From Chloroflexota bacterium (GTDB taxonomy: Bacteria > Chloroflexota > Anaerolineae > UBA4142), in assembly GCA_023380675.1 (NCBI GenBank), contig JAMCRS010000474.1:1-7146 (forward strand): a stretch of DNA of 7,146 nt, in the 5' to 3' direction. This document shows positions 1 through 6,418 of the stretch, in pieces; the first letter of the stretch is position 1, and each line of letters opens with the position of its first letter. The translations under genes were made by a program, and so were the position numbers. Below the pieces are notes generated by a model. It saw only the letters and a list, made by a program, of their open reading frames with translations. It had not been told where the DNA came from and made no database searches.

Positions 1-36
1 GGTGCAAAAAGCGAAATCAGTGTAGAATAGCTATTG

Positions 37-94
37 GGCAGGGTGAGCATGAACCATCCTCTTGGCAGAGAAATGGTTTATAGCTTACCCTGCC
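37..94. repeat. Long near-perfect hairpin (inverted repeat)
   Basis: Left arm 37-48 (GGCAGGGTGAGC) pairs with right arm 83-94 (GCTTACCCTGCC) with one G-T wobble. After a single bulged A at 82, bases 49-57 pair with 73-81. After a small internal loop, CTCT (59-62) pairs with AGAG (67-70) around a TGGC tetraloop. That is about 25 paired positions in 58 bases. It lies 31 nt beyond the stop of the minus-strand RDD gene. A T-rich stretch (95-107) follows it on the plus strand, whereas the minus-strand side has no T run. It could be a terminator (better placed for plus-strand transcripts entering from the left), a structured RNA or a small palindromic element. A perfect palindrome, AATAGCTATT, abuts it at 26-35. 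The pairing is read directly; the function is unknown. Confidence 0.7.
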
Positions 95-125
95 TTCTCT
101 GTTCTTTCAAATGGATAAAGTCCAG

Positions 126-1673
126 CTAAGGTCCCCACACCATCTCGATGTTTTGGTCTTGCTCGATCTGGACCAAGCCGTAATAGTTGCCTACTCCGGC
201 AAGGTTTCCCACATAGATATGCTGGCCCGGCGCGAGCTGGATCACTCGCTCGCTGAAAGAATCCAGCGAGTACAAATGTCCTTCGAGCGAGAGATTCATC
301 CCCTGGTCGTATTTGTTCGTCACGATCAGTGCCCCCTGGCCGGCAGCCTGTTGCAGATTCGGGACGGTTGAAACACGGATCGACGGCGCCGCCAAGGGCG
401 TCGGCGATTCGATGCTGGCCAACAGAAACGAGTTCACGACGACGTGGAGTCCTTGACCGGTAACGCCGACTCCGACGGACCCGGCTTGGAACGTTGAATC
501 GAGGGTGTGGCCAACGGCTTGGCCGTTGATGAAGAGCTGGATCACCGGTCCCTCCGTTTGAACGCGTAGCGTGTTGCTTTGATTCCCTGGCTTGAGGAAT
601 GTACAAGCGGTCCATGGAATGACGTCATGCCATGTCTGCGAATCCCATCGTGAGAGCCGATAACCTCCGTCGTCGGCGACGCCGAAAAAGTAGCCGCCGA
701 TTTCACTTGCCCGGAAGTAAAGTCCGTACATATAGTCTTTGCGGCCCTCCACCTTTGTAAACTTCGCCTCCGCAATAAGGTCTCTTTGCAGAAGGCATGC
801 GGGGTCGCACAGTGGGAAATAGCCATCCGGCGTAGCCGACCTTACATGGTATGCATCATTCTCAAAGTAGCCCTTGCCCTCGTCGAGCTGCCAGTAGTTG
901 CGATTGTCGTGCATCTCGTCGACGAGGAGCCAGTGAAGTTTCTTGGCCGAATCAGCCGCCGCCGGAAGCGTGGCATACGCCGCCGCCGTCGGCGCAAGCG
1001 CCGGAACCTCACTCGCGTTCAAGCCCTCCATAACGTAAACGAAAAGCGCGCATGCGAAGGTGCAAATCACGGACGCGAGGAGCGCGGCCGCGCCGGCCAG
1101 CGCTAGCTTGACCGCAGTCCTGTCCGTTTTGCGCTCCACGACGAAAGTCGACGCGAGCCGGTCGTGGATCGCCCGTCGGTTCTCTGACGCCAGGACCGGC
1201 CACCACGTGATCCAAAGGACGGCGAGCACCGTCATTACGAACCAACGGACGAACGATGAGCCCCACCCTGGAGGGTTCCCCTCGGCGTTCACGACGGCAA
1301 GGCCGAACAACCGCTTGCCGATGCTGGTCCCGGCCAAAGTCCAGAGAACGACGTAATAGAGCGGGGCGATGACCACGGCAGGTTCCGAATGTCCGAACAT
1401 AAAGTAAAGCACGAACCCGAAAATGAGAACGGAGATATTCACGAGGACAATGTCGACCAGACCTGCAAAGAATCGCCTTCCCACGTCCGCCGGCGGGAAG
1501 GACGCCGGCGGCGATTGGACCTGAACCGCAGTCGATTTTGCGACTGCGGACGATGGCACCTCTCTGCCTGGCTCAGGCGGCGGCGCGGTCGGATCATACA
1601 AGGAACGCCCGCACGACCGGCAGAATTCCAGATCTTCTCGATTCAAGGCGCCGCAGTGTGCACACGTGATCAC
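126..1673 (-). CDS. Zinc-ribbon RDD membrane protein with lectin-like and PEGA-like C-terminal domains
   Basis: Predicted membrane protein of 515 residues. Residues 4-21 form a zinc ribbon (C4, C7, C18, C21; CxxC-x10-CxxC). A Pro-rich linker (24-62) leads to an RDD domain (about 63-179) with R66/R67 and D74 in the first helix, the GTSIGKRLFGL loop (115-125) and the RRAIHDRLASTFVV segment (166-179). A further long hydrophobic helix spans about 187-217. Residues 250-422 look like a concanavalin A-like/DUF1080-type beta-sandwich (YGLYFRA, GGYFFGV, LFINGQAVG, GVGVTG). The tail (445-515: LIVTNKYDQGMNLSLEG, APGQHIYVGNLAG) resembles a PEGA-like module. The basic segment before the last helix (R166, R167, R172, R181, K182, R185, K189) suggests that the C-terminal half is outside the cell. 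The GTG start is chosen because GGAGG (1678-1682) lies 4 nt upstream and it places the first CxxC at residue 4. It follows the split RDD gene by 21 nt, so cotranscription is likely. The role is unknown; ligand or surface sensing is a guess. Confidence 0.88.
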   Translation of the reverse strand: MITCAHCGALNREDLEFCRSCGRSLYDPTAPPPEPGREVPSSAVAKSTAVQVQSPPASFPPADVGRRFFAGLVDIVLVNISVLIFGFVLYFMFGHSEPAVVIAPLYYVVLWTLAGTSIGKRLFGLAVVNAEGNPPGWGSSFVRWFVMTVLAVLWITWWPVLASENRRAIHDRLASTFVVERKTDRTAVKLALAGAAALLASVICTFACALFVYVMEGLNASEVPALAPTAAAYATLPAAADSAKKLHWLLVDEMHDNRNYWQLDEGKGYFENDAYHVRSATPDGYFPLCDPACLLQRDLIAEAKFTKVEGRKDYMYGLYFRASEIGGYFFGVADDGGYRLSRWDSQTWHDVIPWTACTFLKPGNQSNTLRVQTEGPVIQLFINGQAVGHTLDSTFQAGSVGVGVTGQGLHVVVNSFLLASIESPTPLAAPSIRVSTVPNLQQAAGQGALIVTNKYDQGMNLSLEGHLYSLDSFSERVIQLAPGQHIYVGNLAGVGNYYGLVQIEQDQNIEMVWGP

Positions 1674-1677
1674 GAGA

Positions 1678-1682
1678 CCTCC
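1678..1682 (-). promoter_or_regulatory. Shine-Dalgarno deciding the GTG start of the 515-aa RDD protein
   Basis: On the minus strand this reads GGAGG (extended CGGAGGT), 4 nt before the GTG at 1673-1671. It supports the non-ATG start over later codons, since any later start would remove the zinc ribbon. Confidence 0.7.
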
Positions 1683-1694
1683 GTTTCCGGCAAG

Positions 1695-2114
1695 CTACGC
1701 CTGCATGGCTAGTTCGAATAGCGCCATCAAAAACGTCGCGGGCGCAACGACGACGACCGCGGCGAGCGCCGCTATTCGCAATTCTACCGGGCCTCCCGGT
1801 TTCTTCACGTCGACCGTCTCTGCCGCCTCGTCCCACAACGTGCGGCCCTCGGATTTCGCTCGGTCGAATCGGGTGGTCCGCATGCTGGGCATGAACCAAA
1901 ACGTAATGACACCCATGATCGCCGCAAAGGCCACCAGTCGTACCGGCAACATCCCTCCGTCGCGCTCCACCAGCGTTGTGTCTGAAGCGGCGACGGTGAT
2001 CCAGCGTTCGACGGCGACAGACGGTGCCAGAATCTCGACGGCATAGCACGTCAGCCAGACAACCATCGGGTCGATCACAAAGGCCGCTACCCGTTTGTGA
2101 TGTTCGACCGGCAC
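1695..2114 (-). CDS. RDD-like membrane domain protein (C-terminal part of an amber-split gene)
   Basis: A 139-residue reading frame from GTG at 2114. It starts with HKRVAAFVID, the Arg...Asp signature of the first RDD helix. Hydrophobic helices lie at about 10-30, 58-76 and 112-134. The GRTLWDEAAETVDVKKPGGP segment (90-109) sits where RDD proteins carry their conserved loop between helices. It is shorter than the neighbouring RDD protein and has no extracellular domain. The frame is open upstream through an amber TAG (2118-2120) into the zinc ribbon encoded at 2121-2279. It therefore looks like the membrane half of a zinc-ribbon/RDD gene interrupted by a nonsense codon. GTG 2114 lies 3 nt past that TAG and has only a weak AAGAG upstream, so translation would need reinitiation or the gene is a pseudogene. 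A sequencing error at the TAG is also possible. Confidence 0.65.
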   Translation of the reverse strand: MPVEHHKRVAAFVIDPMVVWLTCYAVEILAPSVAVERWITVAASDTTLVERDGGMLPVRLVAFAAIMGVITFWFMPSMRTTRFDRAKSEGRTLWDEAAETVDVKKPGGPVELRIAALAAVVVVAPATFLMALFELAMQA

Positions 2115-2117
2115 CGG

Positions 2118-2279
2118 CTACTCTTGTGCGGCGAGGTCCAGCCGTTGCCGCCTCGGCCTTTGCACTATGGCGGGGCCAGGAGCAAACCGCGCCGCAATGG
2201 GGGGTGGACGGCCGCACGACTGGCAAGTCGTCGCCTGGGTCGAATTCATCGAACCGCAGCTAGCACACTTGACGCTCAA
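2118..2279 (-). CDS. Zinc-ribbon peptide (N-terminal part of the amber-split RDD gene)
   Basis: TTG start at 2279-2277, stop TAG at 2120-2118, 53 codons. The peptide begins (M)SVKCASCGSMN and carries C5, C8, C19 and C22, a CxxC-x10-CxxC zinc ribbon with the same spacing as the ribbon of the 515-residue neighbour. A Pro/Arg/Ala-rich linker follows and the frame stops at TAG. Reading on in the same frame gives PVPVEHHKRVAAFVID, the start of the RDD domain. The TTG start is well supported: GAGGAG (minus strand, 2285-2290) is 5 nt upstream, and the frame has a TGA at 2289-2291, so no earlier start exists. It could be a genuine small zinc-ribbon protein, but a split two-domain gene is the simpler reading. 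Confidence 0.6.
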   Translation of the reverse strand: MSVKCASCGSMNSTQATTCQSCGRPPPIAARFAPGPAIVQRPRRQRLDLAAQE

Positions 2280-2284
2280 CGAAT

Positions 2285-2290
2285 CTCCTC
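2285..2290 (-). promoter_or_regulatory. Shine-Dalgarno deciding the TTG start of the split zinc-ribbon/RDD gene
   Basis: Reads GAGGAG on the minus strand, 5 nt before TTG 2279-2277. The strong match at good spacing shows that the zinc-ribbon part, not only the GTG-started RDD part, was once the true gene start. Confidence 0.65.
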
Positions 2291-2505
2291 AACTTGGCTT
2301 GCAACGCCATTCCCTTCCACGGACAAGCGCGGTCGACGCGCCCCCGGCGCCCTCCCCGCGCTCAAAAACAAAGCACCCGCCATAGTGATTACCACCATGC
2401 GAGTGCTGCCGGGTCTGAGCGCGACCGATCGAGCGAGTGCATGCTTTCCCGATTCATCTGCGCGTCTCCAAGCTCAGAAAATGGGCGCCCAACTCTTCTC
2501 TCGTA

Positions 2506-2533
2506 ATTATATCGCATGCGCGCAGAAGAACAA
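2506..2533 (-). promoter_or_regulatory. Candidate sigma70-type promoter for the zinc-ribbon/RDD genes
   Basis: On the minus strand a perfect TATAAT -10 box (2511-2506) lies 16 nt after TTGTTC (2533-2528), which matches the -35 consensus only at TTG. The spacer contains the palindrome CGCATGCG (2513-2520). It faces the split zinc-ribbon/RDD gene and the 515-residue RDD gene, about 225 nt upstream of the first start. The -10 is convincing, the -35 weak. Confidence 0.45.
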
Positions 2534-2738
2534 AATCCAATCGGAAATCAATAACGGCGCCCGAGACATCCGTCCGCGATCCTCGCCCGCTTCCGATCAG
2601 ACGATCCTGCGGATCCGTCGTAACCGTCGCTTCGACGACAAAGTCGATTTGATGATCGCATTTGACCGCGCACGTGGCCTAGTATGCTTCGTTCGGCATC
2701 CTTGAACGCAGTGATCCGAGTAAGCCGGCCTGAGCCTG

Positions 2739-4685
2739 TCACCGCACAACGAACGGCAAATAGACCATGCCGCCGCTCGCCGCGCCCACGTATTCATCCG
2801 CGCCGTTGTCGGAAACTCCGTTGAACGGTCGCGGCTCTCCATCAATGTCGACAGGAGTGGTACTTCCAAACGCACGGTCCTTTGCCGGCGAGCTGCTCCG
2901 GATGTGATAATCGTAGTTCGGCGCGCCCGGCGAGACAAAGAGTGCTGACGAGGCAGAGTCCATGGTGCCGCGTCCCTGGAACGTTCCGGCGGGCCAGGGT
3001 GATCCGTCACTGTTGTCATTCTTGTTATTCCCGGCGTACAATCCGTGGTTGAACGTCATCGCGCTTGCATCAGCCTGAACCAGCACCGCCGACGCACCCG
3101 AAGCTCCCTGGGTATGGTCCGCGATGATATCGTAACTGGCGTTTGCGTTTCCGTGCACGCCGCTGAACGGAGAAGCGAGGACCCAGATCGCTTGTCCCGC
3201 CACTAAACTAGGCCCGAGGCGATTCCGGGCAAAAGTGTCGTGCGTGAATAGAGCGGTCAGTCCTTCAACTTGCACTCCCCCTCCTCCGCCGGCAAGTGCG
3301 TTATCGCCAATTGTGCCGGCCACAGAGTCATTGTCGGCGATGATCAGGTTCGTGAGCGTTACCGAAGGCGGGTTGGCTCGGTCGCCTAGAAGGAACAACC
3401 CACCGCCGCCTGAAGGGCCCCAATGGCCGCTGCCGGTCGAGTCGCCTCCCTTTGCGGTATTCGAGATCACGTACGTTCGATCGATCGTCGCCGCCGAGTC
3501 CTGCAGAAAGATGCCGCCGCCTCCGCCAACTCCGCCGTTGAGGCCGTTGCCGCCCTGGGAAAGGTTGTTAGTGATCAAAGAGTCGGACAGACTGAACGAG
3601 GTGCTGTTTTGGTCGAAGATGCCGCCGCCGTTGCCGCCGCCCGCGTCGGTGCCGGCGTTTCCGCCGATCACCTGATTCCCCGTAACCGTGAGGTGCGAAA
3701 GCACGCTGGAGCTCGCCTCCAGACCAAGCCCCCCGCCGATCGCGTCGGCCAGGAGCCCGTCGCTGCCGGTACCTGAGCCGGTCGAGCTCCCCGCATAGGC
3801 GTGGTTGTTCGTGAACGTGCTGTCTTGGACCGTTACCGTCGCCGAGTTGACGAACATTGCGCCCCAGGCCAGCCCACCGCGATTGGGTCCGGTCCCGCCG
3901 GTCGATTGATTCCCGTCGAACGTGACGCGCTGCAAGAGCGAGCTTGCGCCCGAGGGCGAAAACACGATCGTCAAGCCGCCGCCGGTCGCGATGCCGCCGT
4001 CGCCTGAGCTCGTATTCTGACCAAAGACGTGATTGTTCTTGAAGATCAAATCCCTGAGCGTCACCGAAGCGGTTGGGACCCACATCCCGGCTCCATGGCC
4101 GCCGGGGTCCTGGGCAGAGGTCGGGCCCTGCACCTTGCAGTTTTGGATTGTAAATCTTTCCATGTCCAGGCGCGTTGTCGTCGTAAGATTGCCGATCACG
4201 GCAACGCCGCGATAGGCGTTTTGCCCATCGACGATCGTCACATTGCTTGTAGGATTGGCCGTCGTCCAGTTGCTGGTCGTATATCCGCCAAGGATCGTCA
4301 GTGCCTTGTCGACGAAACAGACGATCGTAGGCGACGGGAGGCTGCAGGCGTTCGTCGAGAACGTATAGGTGCCTTGGGCCACTTTGATCGTATCGCCCGA
4401 GCTCGAACGATCGACTGCCGCTTGAATCGTGCGGCAAGGTGACCCGGTCAAAGTACAGTTATTCCCGGAATCCGATCCGCTCGTCGCAACGTAGCGCGTC
4501 GTCGGAGCGGCGGCGGCTACCGGGGTCATGGCAAACAAAAGAAGGGCAAGAATAGCGCCCGCCAGAATGAAAAGCACCGCATTTCGCTTTCGATGCGTCG
4601 CCGCAGGTATCCCAGTCGCAGTGGACACGCGCAGGCCGCGAATGTTGTTTCCGTTGAATGCATAGAGTGCCATCGCCATGTACAA
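2739..4685 (-). CDS. Secreted right-handed parallel beta-helix protein, choice-of-anchor Q type
   Basis: Predicted secreted or surface protein of about 648 residues; substrate unknown. A basic RKRN (33-35) precedes a hydrophobic signal core (36-58) and a likely cleavage site after VAAAA (near 60). YVATSGSDSGNNC...CRTIQAAVD...GDTIKVAQGTYTF (65-109) is the usual opening of pectate-lyase-fold beta-helices. Residues about 170-520 are irregular coil repeats with Gly-rich turns (for example at 347-355, 386-391 and 465-470) and Asn pairs (NN at 217, 293, 373) typical of stacked beta-helix rungs. DIDGEPRP...DNGADEY (613-632) is a choice-of-anchor-Q-like end, and the protein finishes with VYLPFVVR. 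No catalytic motif of a pectate lyase or other polysaccharide lyase was recognised. The start is uncertain: TTG 4685 has GGAG (4697-4700) 11 nt upstream; ATG 4679 and 4673 follow; GTG 4628 (residue 20) would give a more usual signal-peptide length. Confidence 0.85.
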   Translation of the reverse strand: MYMAMALYAFNGNNIRGLRVSTATGIPAATHRKRNAVLFILAGAILALLLFAMTPVAAAAPTTRYVATSGSDSGNNCTLTGSPCRTIQAAVDRSSSGDTIKVAQGTYTFSTNACSLPSPTIVCFVDKALTILGGYTTSNWTTANPTSNVTIVDGQNAYRGVAVIGNLTTTTRLDMERFTIQNCKVQGPTSAQDPGGHGAGMWVPTASVTLRDLIFKNNHVFGQNTSSGDGGIATGGGLTIVFSPSGASSLLQRVTFDGNQSTGGTGPNRGGLAWGAMFVNSATVTVQDSTFTNNHAYAGSSTGSGTGSDGLLADAIGGGLGLEASSSVLSHLTVTGNQVIGGNAGTDAGGGNGGGIFDQNSTSFSLSDSLITNNLSQGGNGLNGGVGGGGGIFLQDSAATIDRTYVISNTAKGGDSTGSGHWGPSGGGGLFLLGDRANPPSVTLTNLIIADNDSVAGTIGDNALAGGGGGVQVEGLTALFTHDTFARNRLGPSLVAGQAIWVLASPFSGVHGNANASYDIIADHTQGASGASAVLVQADASAMTFNHGLYAGNNKNDNSDGSPWPAGTFQGRGTMDSASSALFVSPGAPNYDYHIRSSSPAKDRAFGSTTPVDIDGEPRPFNGVSDNGADEYVGAASGGMVYLPFVVR

Positions 4686-4769
4686 CGGAAATGGTTCTCC
4701 AAATGGACGCGATCCACCAAGCGGCCAGCAAGATACAGGGCGGTTTCCTAAGGCGAAGCGAACGGTTAG

Positions 4770-4952
4770 GGGCTGGGGCTAGGTCCGCCCGGCGGGAACG
4801 AACCTTTTCTCAAGGGGATCAGCATCTTCAGCACGGCGGACGAAAAGGCGGTCAAGCCGCAGTTGGACGACGATCCAGCCGTCGAGGCCGGCCGGCTGGT
4901 CTACGAGACCTACGCGTGGTTCGGATTGCCGGGGGACGGCTTGCCGGGATGA
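4770..4952 (+). pseudogene. C-terminal remnant of a YciI-like protein
   Basis: A 60-codon open stretch after an in-frame TAG (4767-4769), ending at TGA 4950-4952, with no ATG or usable start. The recognisable part runs from about 4797: GISIFSTADEKAV, then LDDDPAVEAGRLVYE and WFGLPGDGLPG. A hydrophobic strand, an acidic helix and a DDPAVxAGRL segment are the C-terminal half of YciI-related ferredoxin-like-fold proteins (usually about 90-110 residues). The N-terminal half is absent, and bases 4686-4769 give nothing like it in the frames I could read. The fragment lies divergent from the beta-helix gene and tail-to-tail with the DUF4276 remnant (46 nt between stops). I take it as a truncated gene. 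The family assignment rests on motif recognition only. Confidence 0.6.
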
Positions 4953-4998
4953 GCTGATTCAACTGTGCTTGCGCGTGCGTGGGCGAGGAAAGAGGGCT

Positions 4999-5326
4999 TC
5001 ACCGCGCCACAACGCGCTGCCACTCCCGCACGCACGCAATCAAATTGCCGGCGAATGCGTCGAAATGGCGGCACCGCGCGCGAAGAACCTCCAGATGAAC
5101 TACGTTCGACAGCTCGCTTGCAAAGGACGCAAACGAAAGTTCGTTCCCGAGCGAATATCGGCAATTCACGCACATAGCCGTGGCCGCGCTTGCGCGGGCG
5201 CAATGCCGAATCGTCGCCCAATACGATCTCAGGAAATGTCGACTCGACGATGCGTCGAGATAGTATTGGTATCACTGGATAGTCGCTGTTGCCCTCGAGC
5301 GCGAAACCGAGCTTAAGGCTTGGCAT
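4999..5326 (-). pseudogene. DUF4276-like protein, internally deleted and frameshifted
   Basis: The frame opens at ATG 5326-5324, overlapping the ATPase stop by 14 nt as in coupled gene pairs. It reads LKLGFALEGNSDYPVIPILSR, then DDSALRPRKRGHGYVRELPIFAR up to about 5147. This is the conserved beginning of DUF4276-type proteins (TOPRIM-like partners of AAA ATPases). Beyond that point the same frame turns into low-quality sequence running to 4910. Another frame, from about 5146 to TGA 5001-4999, reads FASFASELSNVVHL, LRARCRHFDAF and CVREWQRVVAR, which fits the usual C-terminus of the family. Together only about 108 residues are left where roughly 200 are normal, so some 90 central residues, and the frame, were lost near 5147. 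In its intact form it would probably act with the ATPase as the effector or nuclease of a defence-type pair (inference). Confidence 0.65.
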
Positions 5327-6418
5327 CGAGGCTACCTTGCGACCAGAGCTCGCCGAGAGTTTGCTCGCCGCTCTCCAAACTTTCCTTCAGAGCCGGCTTG
5401 TTGTCGATGAGATCCTCTACCAATCGGCTAAAACGGGTTCGACCGCTTCGCGTGACTGTCGCGGTGAGCATCTCGCTTGGCACCAGCAGGTCGACGAGGT
5501 ACGGCGAATGTGAGTTGACGATCACCTGCGACCGCCTTGCGCCGTCTTCGCCGCGCTCGGTAATGCCCCTTAAGGTATCGACTATGAAAGGCAGACGTCC
5601 CGGATGCACACCATTTTCTGGCTCCTCGAAGCAGACTAGCCCCGGTGGCTGGGGCGCGTACGCCAATGCCAGCAACGCGAGAAAACGCAGCGTGCCGTCG
5701 GACAAGACTCGAGCCGTAAACTCGCGTCCGTCGTCACGCACCACGGCCAGCAAGCGCCGGTATCGAGGACATGAATCGCGCTGGCTTCGGGAATTCCGAG
5801 TTTGAGCGCGCGTTCTGCGGCCTGGAATCGACGCGGCTCGCGATTGTGCAGCGTATCGTAGAACCCGGACAGCCCGCGCCCGCTCGGCTCCAACTCGAGG
5901 ATATCCATGGCGGGCGACGGCTCGCGCAAAGCCTCGGGTTCAAAATGGAAGAATCGCCATGAGCTGAGTTCTCGCGCAAGCGCCACGACGTGGGGGTACA
6001 GCTCGGCATCGTCGATCATCGTGAGAACGGTTCGCGCAGAAGGGCTGGGAAAGTGACGCATCTTTCCGTACTGCGCCGTATCGCGGTTGACCGAAACTCG
6101 GTTCTCTCCGTCCTGTTCCATCGTGATGAACGCCTTTGACTTTTTGCCCGAAGGAGTAAGGCCTTTCAATTCTTCGGAGACGACGTCAACTATCCCGCTG
6201 CGAAAGCTTACGACGACATCGTAGTGAAGATACGGATTGGGGAGGTCCTGTTCCGGTGAAAACGGGCGACGCGTCCCGGTCAAGTCAAAGTCGCACGATA
6301 TGCTCAAGCGCGGTTTGCCATCCGAGTAAAAGGATTCCACCGGGTCGCCCCGGTGCCGCTCAGGCTTGAAAGCGCTCACTGCCGGCATTTGCGCCAGATG
6401 CGACAATAGCCGCAGATG
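5313..6418 (-). pseudogene. AAA_21-type (ABC/OLD-like) ATPase, 5' truncated and frameshifted
   Basis: Two frames together give one ATPase. The first (about 6418-5757) starts inside the protein at HLRLLSHLAQMPAVSAF and carries the middle domain (FEPEALREPSPAMDILELEP) as far as IPEASAIHVLDTG. The second (about 5753-5313) carries the ABC-type signature LSDGTLRFLALLAL, Walker B LVCFEEPENGVHP, the H-loop VNSHSPYLVD and the C-terminus LGELWSQGSLDAKP. The switch between frames lies at about 5753-5760; a net one-base loss (or two-base gain) explains it, and no slippery heptamer for programmed shifting is present. The P-loop (Walker A) and about the first 50 residues are absent: upstream in frame there is only out-of-frame MNT sequence, with no start. 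Its stop overlaps the DUF4276 start. Known family role: NTP-driven partner of TOPRIM-like effectors in defence modules. This copy cannot bind ATP normally. Confidence 0.8.

Larger units (their letters stand above)
2280..2738. other. 459-bp non-coding stretch between beta-helix gene and zinc-ribbon/RDD genes
   Basis: No recognisable protein domain in any frame. It holds a likely minus-strand promoter (2506-2533) and therefore a leader of about 220 nt before the zinc-ribbon start. Small perfect stems are CGTCG/CGACG around a CTT loop (2625-2637), GATCC/GGATC around TGC (2603-2615) and GCGCG/CGCGC around GTCGA (2327-2341). None is followed by a T run, so I call no terminator for the beta-helix gene. 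One short minus-strand frame (2276-2398, 40 codons from ATG, hydrophobic N-terminus) has its TGA overlapping the downstream TTG start as TTGA. It has no clear ribosome binding site, so I leave it uncalled. Confidence 0.5.

Noticed and set aside
1594..2226. 210-codon minus-strand frame across the split RDD gene
   Set aside because: Arg/Gly-rich translation without hydrophobic helices. The frame with zinc-ribbon cysteines and membrane helices is the real one.
2601..2639. Stems downstream of the beta-helix gene as a terminator
   Set aside because: Stems are only five base pairs and no T run follows on the minus strand.
2097..2705. 202-codon plus-strand frame over the intergenic gap
   Set aside because: No ribosome binding site or domain, low-complexity Arg/Ala content, and it covers a promoter-like region and the zinc-ribbon gene on the other strand.
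3235..3675. Long plus-strand open frame rich in Pro and Pro-Pro-Pro
   Set aside because: It is the antisense shadow of the Gly-rich coils of the beta-helix gene; GGC/GGN repeats read backwards give Pro codons.
3568..4437. 289-codon minus-strand frame, very Arg-rich
   Set aside because: Out-of-frame shadow inside the beta-helix gene, with no domain and an implausible composition.
4910..5326. 138-residue minus-strand protein as an intact gene
   Set aside because: Only the first 60 or so residues resemble DUF4276. The rest is out of frame, and the family C-terminus is found in another frame.
5745..5775. Programmed frameshift in the ATPase
   Set aside because: No XXXYYYZ slippery heptamer, and the gene already lacks its P-loop, so decay explains the frame change better.
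5636..6406. 256-residue protein as a complete gene
   Set aside because: It starts inside an ATPase, lacks Walker A, and its last 40 or so residues are frameshifted sequence.
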